Assembly: GCF_014633365.1 (NCBI RefSeq)
Contig: NW_026267104.1
Location: forward strand, 1,674,001-1,738,000
DNA length: 64,000 bases
Origin: Diospyros lotus
Lineage: Eukaryota; Streptophyta; Magnoliopsida; Ericales; Ebenaceae
Direction of reading: 5' to 3'
Shown: piece by piece, positions 33,695 through 46,053 of the stretch
Layout: each line of letters begins with the position of its first letter
Position numbering within the stretch: position 1 is the stretch's first letter
Made by a program: the position numbers and the translations under genes
The notes under the pieces: generated by a model
Database searches by the model: none
Seen by the model: only the letters and a program-made list of their open reading frames with translations
What the model was told of the DNA's origin: nothing

Positions 33695-33736
33695 AACAAT
33701 CCTTGATGCACAAGTGATTGCCCTTGCACGACAAAT

Positions 33737-33881
33737 CTTGTCGATCTATGCCTTTTGTTTGAGATTAACAAGTATTTAATATATTTTATTTTTAATATTT
33801 TTATTAAATAATAAAATATTTTATTTTTAGTTAATAAAACATCTAATAAAAAATAAAATATGTTGAATTTACCTCGACAAG
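33737..33881. mobile_element. Small MITE-like inverted repeat
   Basis: It has terminal CTTGTCGA and TCGACAAG, with AT-rich inner arms that pair (AATATATTTTATTTTT against AAAAATAAAATATGTTG). It begins where the last UGT homology ends. I found no target duplication. Confidence 0.4.
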
Positions 33882-34355
33882 GACACTAGTTAACAAAAAC
33901 CCGCGTATAAAAGGCTTAACTCTAGATGTCTAAACTGCACTCATTCTTTATACTTTTGACTATATAATGTTTTAAATGATTTAACAACTTTTTGTTTCTA
34001 TGAGCTTTATTAGGGGTAATTAAAATATTTTATAAACTAACTACAAAAAATAATTGTAATCCAAATTGAATGTAATTTTTTTCATAAAATATTAAATATA
34101 CTTTTAGATATATAATATTAGAAAGTTATCTTTTAATATATTTTCAATAATTTAAAATTACATTTTTGAATTTTTTGTGATTAAAACATATTCTGTTGTA
34201 ACTAAGTTTTCTACAGTTGGGGAACTTTGTTTAATTTTTTGTAGTGTTTGTAATGAAATAGTGAAAAAAATTAAACTACAAAAATTTTAAATATTAAAAG
34301 AAGAGAAAACATCAACCTAAATATAACCATAAATTATAGGATCTCCATATGGGAG
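33882..34355. other. AT-rich intergenic DNA
   Basis: No gene or recognisable repeat. The sequence is AT-rich with short A/T runs. Confidence 0.4.
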
Positions 34356-35748
34356 TAGGGGTGAGTAAAATTTTGGTTAAAGTGAAATAATAAAATTGAA
34401 TCGGTCAAAGTTGGCAATTCGGTTCAATTTGTAAAATAGTTCAGTTCGATATCCAATTTTGAGTTTTATAGTTATTTTAATTTGATTCATTCTCCCTATT
34501 AAAAAAAATAAAATAATTAAATTGATGAAAATGTCAAAAATGATGTTATTTTTTTTATCAAATTAAAAATTAATGAAAAATAGATTCAATAGAAGAAGAA
34601 GTTGTTCAATAAAAGGTAAGGATAAGTCCCCAACCTTTCTCTTTCCTCCAACCCCAACATTTCCCCTCATTCTTTGTTATTTGCCCTCTACCTTTTGATT
34701 CTAATAAATCGACTGTCGATGACAACATTGTCTGTCTCATCATTTGCCTTTACCTACATCTTCTTCAATTATCATTTTCTCCGTCTCACCTTGATTCATT
34801 GTCAGCATCCCACACGCCCAACGACTTGTGCGAGACCTCGATCATCATTTGCAATGCCATTGCCATCGTCAACCATCATCTTTTTCGTTTCTGTCGACGT
34901 GCAGAAATGGTCGATTGAGATTCGTTAGCCCGTATTGATCCAATAATCACGAATGCGAGGGGAAGAGAACAATAATGCCATCAACAAACAATGCGTAATA
35001 GTTTTTTTACATGATTCAGCTAGAATGATTGTTCTCTGATCATTTTTGCAGAGTAACAGTATGTATTTGTATCATCCTGCCTGTACAATGGCTTTTGATC
35101 CCCTATTTATAGTGTGAGATACTGACAATTTATACAAAGTTTAAAGTAATGGGGTCATATCGTGAGGGACAATATGTTTTTATCTCAATAAAATAGGGAG
35201 TAAAAGTTCTGCACCATGTAGGGATTGGCTTTCCACGGATAAGGAAAGGTAGACATCACATCCAGTTATTCTGCTTCGTGGTCTTCTGTGCGAGCTAATC
35301 AGGTTAACCAGCGCACTGGAGCCATTGTCAGGAGCTCGCTCGCTATCGTAATCAGAGCTCGTGCTTTAGCCATTATGCGACCTTGTAGAGATAGCTTCAG
35401 TCTTGGGTCCATTGGACTTGGGGAGGTTGGGTCTTACCTTTGGACTATTCTTTGCCTACAACGGTTCATACAATAGCTTAAGGCGGTTCAGAAAATACTC
35501 GTAACAGTTTCATTCTTCATCCCTCTCCTTTGCAACTTGCAACCACCAACCCAACTTAACCCAGACCTCTAGAACTCAATGCCAACAAACTCTCATATAC
35601 AAATTTTCTTCCTAATTTTTTTTTTGATTTTTTTTATTCCAACAACTATTCAGTCGATTCGATTTAGTTTTTGAAAAATGTTATGATATCTATTTAATTT
35701 AAGCAATTCGATCGATTGATAATCAAATTGACCGAATACTCACCCCTA
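34356..35748. mobile_element. hAT-like foldback element carrying a solo LTR
   Basis: The termini TAGGGGTGAGTA and TACTCACCCCTA are perfect inverted repeats of 12 bp. Just inside are AATTCGGTT-type and CAATTCGATC-type sequences in opposite orientation, as in many hAT MITEs. I could not find a matching 8-bp target duplication. 34892-35506 is a later solo-LTR insertion, so the original element was about 0.77 kb. A CT-rich stretch at about 34620-34890 is unidentified. Confidence 0.6.
34892..35506 (-). mobile_element. Solo LTR (615 bp), minus orientation
   Basis: Read on the minus strand it begins TGTTACGAGTATTTTCTGAA and ends CACGTCGACA. The target duplication GTTTC is perfect (34887-34891 and 35507-35511). 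It aligns to the solo LTR at 30908-31532. A CTATTTATAGTG stretch near 35103 is its TATA region in reverse. Confidence 0.88.
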
Positions 35749-36596
35749 AATTGTCTTTTGTTGTCTTTCTATCAATTAAACATTTACATTTGGTATATTA
35801 AGCAATTTTTTGGAGAAGTATTTGAACACATGGCTTAAAATAAAATTTTTATAAGCATGGTGAGATTTGTCAAATATTAATAATTCAAAATATTATAGTT
35901 AAGTAAATATAATGCCAAAAATTCAAGATAACGTAATATTATACTTATAAGTTCTTAAGCCAAATTCTATAATTGTTCAAAATAAACAAAACGCTATCGA
36001 AACCCACAACAAAGGGAGCCAAGAAAGCAGAGGGAGAAATTCATAAATAGTTTAAAAGAAATTTAGAAAATTATTTTTAACCACTTTCTAGTAAAAAAAA
36101 TATTTTTAACAAATCAAACAAACTAATTGCACTTTATAACAATTTTTATGTGAGATGGCTAAAATACCCTTAATGAGATTTTTAATTGGAAAGCCTACAT
36201 TGTTCTTATCTTCATTTATCAAAATACCCTTGTCTATTTCATATTACCTTTCTCTTCTCTCTCATCTTCTAAAGTTCACGTTACTCTCTTTCACTCAATT
36301 GTCAAACCATCCAAACTCAATCATTCATTATACATTCAATTTTTTTACTTGTTGGGTCATTTAACAATCTTAATCAATCACAGCGATTTCATTGAAATCC
36401 CATTCAAAAAAATTCTTTCTCTCCAACAAACAATTTCACTGACATTTCTATTTGTTTTGTTTTGTGATCACATTGCTTAGAAATGTTGTATAGTATGATT
36501 GTGGTTGTGAATAGAACATATTTTTATAGATATTATTCCAGATCTATACTGATTTACATGAAAAAATAAATTTTCAAAACTGCACAAAGTCATCGA
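35749..36596. other. AT-rich flank left of the tandem array
   Basis: No recognisable gene. The open frame at 36155-36364 is T/C-rich low-complexity sequence without homology. Confidence 0.4.
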
Positions 36597-39500
36597 GTAT
36601 TGTGGGGCCACAAAACCTAATTTTTTTAATAAAAAATAATTTTTTGATGTTTGTTTTTTTTTGGGCCATGGGATTTTTCAAAGTTAAGCAATAAAAAATG
36701 ATGTCTTTTTACATTTTTTGACTTAATTGAATTTATAATTCACAAAAAACAACAATGGAATGATAATAAAACACAACCAATATATGATTAAGTGTTCTAA
36801 CTACTAACAACATTAGATTAAATTGATATAATGATTATAAAATTTACCCAAAAATACAAGTATAATTTTTAAACAATAATTTATTTTTGGGACTATTGGA
36901 TAACTTGGAAAAATCCCATGGCCAAGAAAAGAAAAAAAAAGGATAAAAAAACAATTTTAATAAAATAAATTAGGTTTTGTGGGGCCACAAAATATGATTT
37001 TTTAATAAAATTTGATTGTTTGATCTCTTTTTTTTGGGGGGGGGGGGGGGCTTGGGATTTTTCAAATTTAACCAACAAAAAATGATGTCTTTTTACATTT
37101 TTTGGCCTAACTGAATTTATAATTCACAATAAACAACAATGGAATGATAATAAAACACTACCAATACATGATTAAGTGTTTTAACTACTAACAATGGATT
37201 AAATTGATGTAACGATTATAAAATTTACCCAAAAATATAAGGAAAATTTTTAAACAATAATTTATTTTTGAGACTATTGGATAACTTGAAAAAATCACAT
37301 GGCCAAGAAAAGAAAAAAAAAAGGATAAAAAAAACCATTTTAGTAAATGAAATCGGGTTTTGTGGGGCCACAAAACCTGATTTTTTAATAAAAATAGATT
37401 TCTTGATTTTTTTTTTTTGGGCCATAGGATTTTTCAAAGTTAAGTAATAAAAAATGAGGTCTTTTTACAATTTTTTGGCTTAATTAAATTTATAATTCAC
37501 AATAAACAATAATGGAATGATAATAAAACATAATCAATACATGATTAAGTATTCTAACTACTAACAACATTGGATTAAATTGATGTAATGATTATAAAAT
37601 TTACCCAAAAATACAAGTATAATTTTTAAATAATAATTTATTTCTGGGACTATTGGATAACTTGGAAAAGTCCCATACCAAGAAAAGAAAGAAAAAAAAA
37701 AAACCAAAAAAACCATTTTAATAAAAGAAATCAGGTTTTGTGGGGCAACAAAACCTAATCTTTTAATAAAAATTGATTTTTTGATTTTTTTTTTTTGTTT
37801 TTGGGCCATGGGATTTTTCAAAGTTAAGCAATAAAAAATGATGTTTTTTTATGTTTTTTGGCTTAATTAAATTTATAATTCACAATAAACAACAATAGAA
37901 TGATAATAAAACACAATCAATACATGATTAAGTGTTCTAACTGCTAACAACATTGGATTAAATTAATGTAATTATTATAAAATTTACCCAAAAATACAAG
38001 TATAATTTTTAAACAATAATTTATTTTTGCGACTATTGGATAACTTGGAAAAATTCCATGATCAAGAAAAAAAAAAGATCAAAAAAATTATTTTAATAAA
38101 AGAAATGGGGTTTTGTGGGGCCACAAAACCTGATTTTTTAATAAAAATAAATTTTTTGATCTTTTTTTTTTGGGCCATGGGATTTTTCAAAGTTAACCAA
38201 TAAAAAATGATGTTTTTTTATATTTTTTTGCTTTAATTGAATTTATAATTCACAATAAACAACAATGGAATAATAACGAAACACAACCAATACATGATTA
38301 AGTGTTCTAACTACTAACAACATGAGATTAAATTGATGTAATGATTATAAAATTTACCCAAAAATACAAGTATAATTTTTAAATAATAATTTATTTTTGG
38401 CACTATTGGATAACTTGGAAAAATTCCATGGGCAAGAAAAGAAAAAAAAAGATAAAAAAAACCATTTTAATAAAATAAATCGAGTTTTGTGGGGCCACAA
38501 AAGCTGGGTCGGGTTTTGTGGGGCCATAAAACCTAATTTTTTAATAAAATTGATTTTTTGATCTTTTTTTTTGAGGGGGGGGCATGGGATTTTTCGAATT
38601 TAACCAATAAAAAATGATATTTTTTTACATTTTTTGGCCTACTTGAATATATAATTCACAATAAACAACAATAAAATGATAATAAAATACAAGTAATATA
38701 TGATTAAGTGTTCTAACTGCTAATAACATTGGCTTAAATTGATGTAATGATTATAAAATTTATCCAAAAAAACAAGTATAATTTTTAAACAATAATTTAT
38801 TTTTGGGACTATTGGATAACTTGGAAAAATTTCATGGCAAAGAAAATAAAAAAATATCAAAAAAACTATTTTAATAAAAGAAATCAGGTTTTGTGGGGCC
38901 ACAAAACCTGATTTTTTAATTAAAACAGATTTTTTTTTTTTTTTTTGCTAGGGGATTTTTCAAAGTTAACCAATAAAAAATGATGTATTTTTACATTTTT
39001 TTCCTTAATTGAATTTATAATTCATAATAAACAATAATGAAATGATAATAAAACACAACCAATACATAATTAAGTATTCTAATTACTAACAACATTAGAT
39101 TAAATTGATGTAATGATTATAAAATTTACCCAAAATACAAGTATAATTTTTAAACAATAATTTATTTTTGGGACCATTGGATAATTTGGAAAAATCCCAT
39201 GACCAAGAAAAGAAAAAAAAATCAAAAAAAATATTTTAATAAAGAAATCGGGTTCTATGTGGCCACAAAACCTGATTTTTTAATAAAAATAGAATTTTTG
39301 ATCTTTTTTTTTTTTGACCATGGGATTTTTCAAAGTTAACCAATAAAAAATGATTTTTTTTTACATTTTTCTGGCTTAATTGAATTTATAATTTACAATA
39401 AACAACAATGGAATGATAATAAAATACAACCAATACATGATTAAGTATTCTAACTACTAATGACATTGGATTAAATTGATGTAATGATTATAAAATTTGC

Positions 39501-42500
39501 CCAAAAATACAAGTACAATTTTTAAATAATAATTTATTTTTGAGATTTTTGGATAACTTGGAAAAATGCCATAGCCAAGAAAATAAAAAAAAAGGATAAA
39601 AAAAACCTTTTTAATAAAATAAATCGGGTTTTGTGGGGCCACAAAACCTGATTTTTTAATAAATATTGATTTTTTGATTTTTTTTTTTTGGGCCATGGGA
39701 TTTTTCAAATTTAACCAATAAAAAATGATATCTTTTTATATTTTTTACCTAATTAAATTTATAATTCACAATAAACAACAATACATTAGATTAAATTGAT
39801 GTAATGATTATAAAATTTACCCAAAGATACAAGTGTAATTTTTAATCAATAATTTATTTTTGGGACTATTGGATAACTAGGAAAAATCCCATGACCAAGA
39901 AAAGAAAAAAAAAGATAAAAAAAAACTATTTTATTAAAAGAAATCGGTTTTGTAGGGCCACAAAACTTGATTTTTATTAAAAAATTGATTTTTTGATTTT
40001 TTTTTTGCCACGGAATTTTTCAATGTAGCCATTAAAAAATGATATCTTTTTACATTTTTTGACTGAATTGAATTTATAATTCACAATAAACAACAATGGA
40101 ATGATAATAAAACACAACCAATACATGATTAAGTATTCTAACTACTAACAACACTGGATTAAATTGATGTAATGATTATAAAATTTACCTAAAAATACAA
40201 GTATAATTTTTAAACAATAATTTATTTTTGGGACTATTGGATAACTTGGAAAAATCACATGGCCAAGAAAAGAAAAAAAAAAGATAAAAAAATCATTTTA
40301 ATAAAATAAATCGAGTTTTGTGGGGCCACAAAAGTCGAGCTGGGTTTTGTGGGGCCACAAAACCTAATTTGTTAATAAAAATTGATTTTTTGATCTTTTT
40401 TTTTTGGGGGGGGGGCATGGGATTTTTCAAATTTAACCAATAAAAAATGATGCCTTTTTACATTTTTTAGCTTAATTGAATTTATAATTCATAATAAACA
40501 ACAATAGAATGATAATAAAACACAAGTAATACATGATTAAGTGTTCTAACTTCTAACAAAATTGGATTAAATTGATGTAATAATTATAAAATTTACCTAA
40601 AAATACAAGTATAATTTTTAAACAATAATTTATTTTTGAGACTATTGGATAACTTGGAAAAATCACATAGCCAGGAAAAGAAAAAAAAATGATCAAAAAA
40701 ATTATTTTAATAAAAATGATTTGGGTTTTGTTGGCCACAAAACCTGATTTTTTAATAAAAATTGATTTTTTGATTTTTTTTTTTTGGCAATGGGATTTTT
40801 CAAAGTTAACTAATAAAAAATGATGTCTTTTTATATTTTTTGGATTAATTGAATTTATAATTCACAATAAACAACAATGGAATGATAATAAAACATAACT
40901 AGTACATGATTAAGTGTTCTAACTACTAACAACATTGGATTAAATTGATGTAATGATGATAAAATTTACCCAAAAATATAAGGAAAATTTTTAAATAATA
41001 ATTTATTTTTGTGACTATTGGATAATTTGGAAAAATCCCATCGCTAAGAAAAGAAAAAAAAAAAGGATAAAAAAACCATTTTAATAAAGAAATCGGGTTC
41101 TGTCTAGCCACATAACCTGAATTTTTAATAAAAATTGATTTTTTCATTTTTCTTTTGCCATTGGTTTTTTCAAAGTTAACCAATAAAAAATGATGTTTTT
41201 TTATATTTTTTGGCTTAATTGAATTTATAATTCACAATAAACAACAATGGAATGATAATGAAACACAATCAATACATGATTAAGTGTTCTTACTACTAAC
41301 AATATTGGATTAAATTGATCTAATGATTATAAAATTTACTAAAAAATAGAAGTATAATTTTTAAACAAAAATTTATTTTTCGGACTATTGGATAACTTGG
41401 AAAAATCCCATGGCGAAGAAAAGAAAAAAAACGGATTCAAAAAATTATTTTAATAAAAGAAATCAGGTTTTGTGGGGCCACAAAACTTGATTTGTTTAAT
41501 AAAAATGGATTTTTTGATTTTTTTTTTGGGCCATGAGATTTTTCAAAGTTAACCAATAAAAAATAATGTCCTTTTATATTTTTTGTCTTAATTTAATTTA
41601 TAATTCATAATAAACAACAATGAAATGATAATAAAACACAACCAATACATGATTAAGTGTTCTAATTACTAACAACATTGGATTAAATTGATGTAATGAT
41701 GATAAAATTTACCCAAAAATATAAGGAAAATTTTTAAACAATAATTTATTTTTGCGACTATTGGATAATTTGGAAAAATCCCATGGCCAAAAAAAGAAAA
41801 AAAAAAGGATAAAAAAACCATTTTAATAAAGAAATCGGGTTCTGTCTAGCCACATAACCTGATTTTTTAATAAAAATTGATTTTTTTGATTTTTTTTTTG
41901 AGCCATTGGATTTTTCAAATTTAACCAATAAAAAATGATGTCTTTTTATATGTTTTTGCCTAATTGAATTTATAATTCACAATAAACAACAATGAAATAA
42001 TAATAAAACACAACCAATACATGATTAAATGTTCTACCTACTAACAAAATTGGATTAAATTGATGTAATGATTATAAAATTTACCCAAAGATACAAGTAT
42101 AATTTTTAATCAATAATTTATTTTTGAGACTATTGGATAATTTGGAAAAATCCCATGACAAAAAAAAAGATCAGAAAAACCATTTTATTAAAAGAAATCT
42201 GGTTTTGTGGGGCCACATAACTTGATTTTTTAATAAAAATTGATTTTTTGATTTTTTTTGGCCATATAATTTTTCAAAGTTAGCCATTAAAAAATGATAT
42301 ATTTTTACATTTTTTGGCTAAATTGAATTTATAATTCACAATAAACAACAATGGAATGATAATAAAACACAACCAATATATAATTAAGTATTCTAACTAC
42401 TAACAATATTGAATTAAAATTATGTAATGATTATAAAATTTACCCAAAAATACAAGTACAATTTTTAAGCAATAATTTATTTTGGGGACTATTGGATAAC

Positions 42501-42560
42501 TTGGAAAAATCCCATGACCAAGAAAAGAAAAGAAAAAGATAAAAAAAAAACTATTTTAAT
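36597..42560. repeat. Tandem array, about 16 monomers of ~375 bp, each with a ~180-bp hairpin
   Basis: The core TTTTGTGGGGCCACAAAA, itself a near-palindrome, recurs near 36600, 36980, 37360, 37740, 38113, 38487/38516, 38890, 39255, 39630, 39953, 40318/40347, 40730, 41098, 41470, 41842 and 42205. Around each core is an imperfect inverted repeat, from ATTGGATAACTTGGAAAAAT to ATTTTTCAAAGTTAACCAAT. Hairpins are separated by a ~175-bp AT-rich spacer (ATGATTAAGTGTTCTAACTA and so on). The monomer around 39770 is shortened by about 50 bp. The array starts and stops inside a hairpin. I see no coding function; repeated minus-strand frames of 60-86 aa are by-products of the repetition. Confidence 0.95.
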
Positions 42561-43090
42561 AATAATTGAATAACAATTTTTTTATTATTTAATAATACAT
42601 ATATATTTCAAGTTTTCAATTATATTTATTTAATCCATTTTATTTATTATATTTGTAATATTATTACATATATATTTAATAATAAAAAAATAAAGGGAGG
42701 GAACCGAACGTGGGTTCGAAACCCAATTAGTTATTAAAAAAAATAATTATTAAAAATAATAGTATTTATTTGAAAATAATAATAATTTAATTGTTTAAAA
42801 TTTATTATTATAATTAATATTACTAATTATTATTACAATTGAAAAATAAAATAATAATCATTGAATAACAACTTTTCAGTTATTTATTTAATAATACATA
42901 TATATTTAAAATTTTCAATTATAATTATTTAATTAATTTTATTTATATGTAATAATACATATATATTTAATAATAAAAAAGAGATGGGGACCCACCGTGG
43001 ATTCAAGAATTACCCAGTTATTTAATTATTAAAAAATAAGAATTAGTATTGTAAAATAATAATAATAGTTTAATAGTAAAAACATTTATT
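42561..43090 (+). repeat. Two direct copies of a ~280-bp AT-rich unit
   Basis: ATTGAATAACA, ATACATATATATTTAAT and a following GGG-plus-ACC block (about 42695-42720 and 42980-43015) occur twice in the same order, with moderate divergence. They start directly after the hairpin array. Confidence 0.7.
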
Positions 43091-43639
43091 ATTATAATTA
43101 TGATGGGTTTGTTGGATTTGTCTGTGGGTTAAAATAGAAATTCGACCATTTTGTTTGTTTTGTATTAAGGGTAGTTTGGTAATTTATTGTCTTTATTTTT
43201 ATTCTTAATTTTCAATTAAAGTGGGGAGTTGAAAAGTCAAAGATTAAGATCAAAAGTGATAAAGTGACTATTTTTTATAACTATTTATTTGTACGGGGTT
43301 AAAATATTTTTTTTATCAAAAAAAGGACTAAAAATGAATTTTGTATTTATGAGGGTTATTTTTGTAATTTCCACGAAAAGCAGAAGGGAAATTCTATTCA
43401 TAGCTAGGGTTTTACTCTTCGCAGCCTTTTCCTGCCAAAATTTTTCAAAAATCCTATTTTACCCTTCTGTCACCCCATCATATCATCTTCCTTCCCGTTT
43501 TACTCTCAACAGTCACTTCATCTCACTTTCTCTCTCATTATACCCATTTTTTTCTCTCTCACACCCATCTCTCTCTTCCAATGAGCACACACACAAATAT
43601 GTATATATATATACAAACACACACACAGATAATTTATTA
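43091..43639. other. Leader-like CT-rich DNA next to the giant inverted repeat
   Basis: The sequence includes CATAGCTAGGGTTTTACTC, a CTCTCTC-rich run and a CACACA/TATATA microsatellite near 43585-43630. It looks like the 5' leader of a plant gene, but no gene follows. The open frame 43289-43642 has no family resemblance. Confidence 0.4.
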
Positions 43640-46022
43640 TAATAAAATAAAATTAAGAAAATATAAATAAATAAATTATTTTTAAATATTTATATTTTAA
43701 ATAATTATAAATTAACTAATTATAAATTTTTTAACTATTTTTAAATTTTAAATTATCATGAGTTAAATTTTTGATACTCAAAAAAATTTAAAATTAGTTG
43801 AATTTATTTAAAGATATATGTATCTTTTTAAAAATAATTTATTAAATAAATTCAACTAATTTATTTTTAAAAAGAATTAACTAATTTAATTTATTTAAAA
43901 ATAGATGTATCTTTTTAAAAGAATTAACTAATTTATTTATTAAATAAATTCAACTAATAAGATATATGTATCTTTTTAAAAAGAATTTTTTTATTTATAT
44001 TTTTTATTTTATTTTATTATAATAAAAAAATTAATTAAAAAAAAACTCCCCCAAAAGCCAACTTTGGAGAAACACTGGGTTTCTCGAAAGCTGGTTTTCG
44101 GGGAACATTTAGATAGTAAAAAAAAATTTAAAATTAGTTATTTTATTTGATTAAATTATTTAAAAATATATATACTTAAAATTAGTTATTCAATCAACTA
44201 ATTTAATAAGATATATATCTTTAAAAATTAATTAAATTTATTTAAAGATATATGTATCTTTTTAAAAATAATTTATTAAATAAATTCAACTAATTTAATT
44301 TTTATAAAAATTTACTAATTTAATTTATTTAAAGATGGATGTATCTTTTTAAAAGAATTAACTAATTTATTTATTAAATAAATTCAACTAATAAGATATA
44401 TGTATCTTTTTAAAAAGAATTTATTTATTTATATTTTTTATTTTATTATAATAAAAAATTAATTAAAATAATAAAAAAAAAACTTCTTCAAACGGCAGCT
44501 TTTGGGAAACACTGGGTTCCCCGAAAGCTAGCTTCCGGGGAACATTTTGATAGTCAAGAAAAAATTAAAATTAGTTATTTTATTTTATTAAATTACTTAA
44601 AAATATATATACTTAAAATTAGTTATTCAATCAACTAATTTAATAAGATATATATCTTTAAAAATTAATTGAATTTATTTAAAGATATATGTATTTTTTT
44701 AAAAATAATTTATTAAATAAATTCAACTAATTTATTTAAAAAAAATTAAGTAATTTAATTTATTTAAAGATAGATGTATCTTTTTAAAAGAATTAACTGA
44801 TTTATTTATTAAATAAATTCAACTAATAAGATATATGTATCATTTTAAAAAGAGTTTATTTATTTGTATTTATTTATTTATTTATTTTATTATAATAAAA
44901 AAAATAATTAAAAAAAATTTCCTCAAAAGCTGGCTTTCGGGGAACCTAGCGTGCCCCCGACCTCCAGCTTTCGGGGAACCCAACGTCTCCCGAAAGTTGG
45001 GAACACTGGATTCCCCGAAAGCTGGAGGTCGGGGCACACTGGGTTCCCCGAAAGCCAGCTTTCGGGGAAGTTTTTTTTATTTTAATTACTTTTTTTTATT
45101 ATAATAAAATAAAATAAAAATATAAATAAATAAACTCTTTCTAAAAAGATACATATATCTTATTAGTTGAATTTATTTAATAAATAAATTAGTTAATTCT
45201 CTTAAAAAGATACATCCATCTTTAAATAAATTAAATTAGTTAATTTTTTTTAAAATAAAATAGTTGAATTTATTTAATAAATTATTTTTAAAAAGATATA
45301 TATATCTTTAAATAAATTCAATTAATTTTTAAAGATATATATCTTATTAAATTAGTTGATTGAATAACTAATTTTAAAGTATATGTATTTTTTAAGTAAT
45401 TTAATCAAATAAAATAACTAATTTTAAATTTTTTATGACTATCAAAATGTTCCCCGAAAGCCAGCTTTCGAGGAACCCAGTGTTTCCCGAAAGCTGGCTT
45501 TTGGGGAAGTTTTTTTTTTTATTTTAATTAATTTTTTTGTTATAATAAAATAAAATAAAATAATATAAAATATAAAAGAATAAATTCTTTTTAAAAAGAT
45601 ACATATATCTTATTAGTTGAATTTATTTAATAAATAAATTAGTTAATTCTTTTAAAATGATACATCTATCTTTAAATAAATTAAATTAGTTAATTCTTTT
45701 TAAAAAATAAATTAGTTGAATTTATTTAATAAATTATTTTAAAAAAGATACATATATCTTTAAATAAATTCAACTAATTTTTAAAGATATATATCTTATT
45801 AAATTAGTTGATTTAATAACTAATTTTAAGTATATGTATCTTTAAGTAATTTAATAAGATAAATTAACTAATTTTAAAATTTTTTGAGTATCAAAAATTT
45901 AACTCACGATAATTTAAAATTTAAAATTAGTTAAAAAAATTATAATTATTTAAAATACAAATATTTAAAAATAATTTATTTATTTATATTTTTTATTTGT
46001 TATTTTATTATAACAAATATTT
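43640..46022. repeat. Giant inverted repeat (foldback) with CCCCGAAAGC modules
   Basis: The left part (43640 to about 44990) and right part (about 45000-46022) are reverse complements around a centre near 44994. The outer ends pair well: the ATTATCATGAGTTAAATTTT region at 43755 against its inverse near 45900. Each arm is built of AT-rich units of about 400 bp (three left, two right) separated by GC-rich spacers holding the palindromic motif CCCCGAAAGC..GCTTTCGGGG (about nine copies, at about 44085, 44520, 44930, 44968, 44988, 45012, 45045, 45450 and 45483). The central 80 bp forms a perfect GC-rich stem. No coding sequence and no target duplication were found. Its origin is unknown; a foldback transposon is one possibility. 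Confidence 0.85.
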
Positions 46023-46053
46023 TTTTAATTTATTTATTTTCGCACCACTTTTT

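Larger units (their letters stand above)
18664..33736 (+). pseudogene. UGT89-type glycosyltransferase pseudogene, split by nested transposons
   Basis: Pieces align in order to the intact gene at 53720: 18664-18943 (N-terminus), 28534-28737, 33001-33344 and about 33701-33736. Between them lie the copia element, the MULE and a small MITE. The first piece lacks the stretch holding the catalytic His (a deletion after CCTTTTTCCGG) and has stops (for example TAG after LLQ). The third piece is readable for over 90 residues, including MGHDRVWVVGPLLPSGDD and VPIHELMTWLDSK, and resembles the plus-strand gene more than the minus-strand gene. The C-terminal half with the PSPG box is not found before 53.7 kb and is presumably lost. 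It is a dead tandem paralogue of the gene at 53720. Confidence 0.92.

Noticed and set aside
36893..41183. Recurrent minus-strand frames of 60-86 aa (KKSIFIKKSGFVAPQN.. type)
   Set aside because: They recur only because the ~375-bp monomer repeats; most monomers break the frame, and composition follows the A/T tracts. No sign of selection for coding.
36597..42560. CRISPR-like regularity of repeats and spacers
   Set aside because: This is a plant genome; units are ~375 bp, spacers are themselves repeated and homologous, and no cas genes exist. It is a satellite-type array.
42690..42725. tRNA B-box-like GGTTCGAAACC
   Set aside because: No A box, no cloverleaf and no terminator; the sister copy of the direct repeat (near 43000) has lost it. 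Not a tRNA or an evident SINE.
44835..45104. 89-aa frame across the centre of the giant inverted repeat
   Set aside because: It is a translation of the palindromic GC-rich modules; repeated Gly/Pro/Ser blocks mirror the DNA symmetry.
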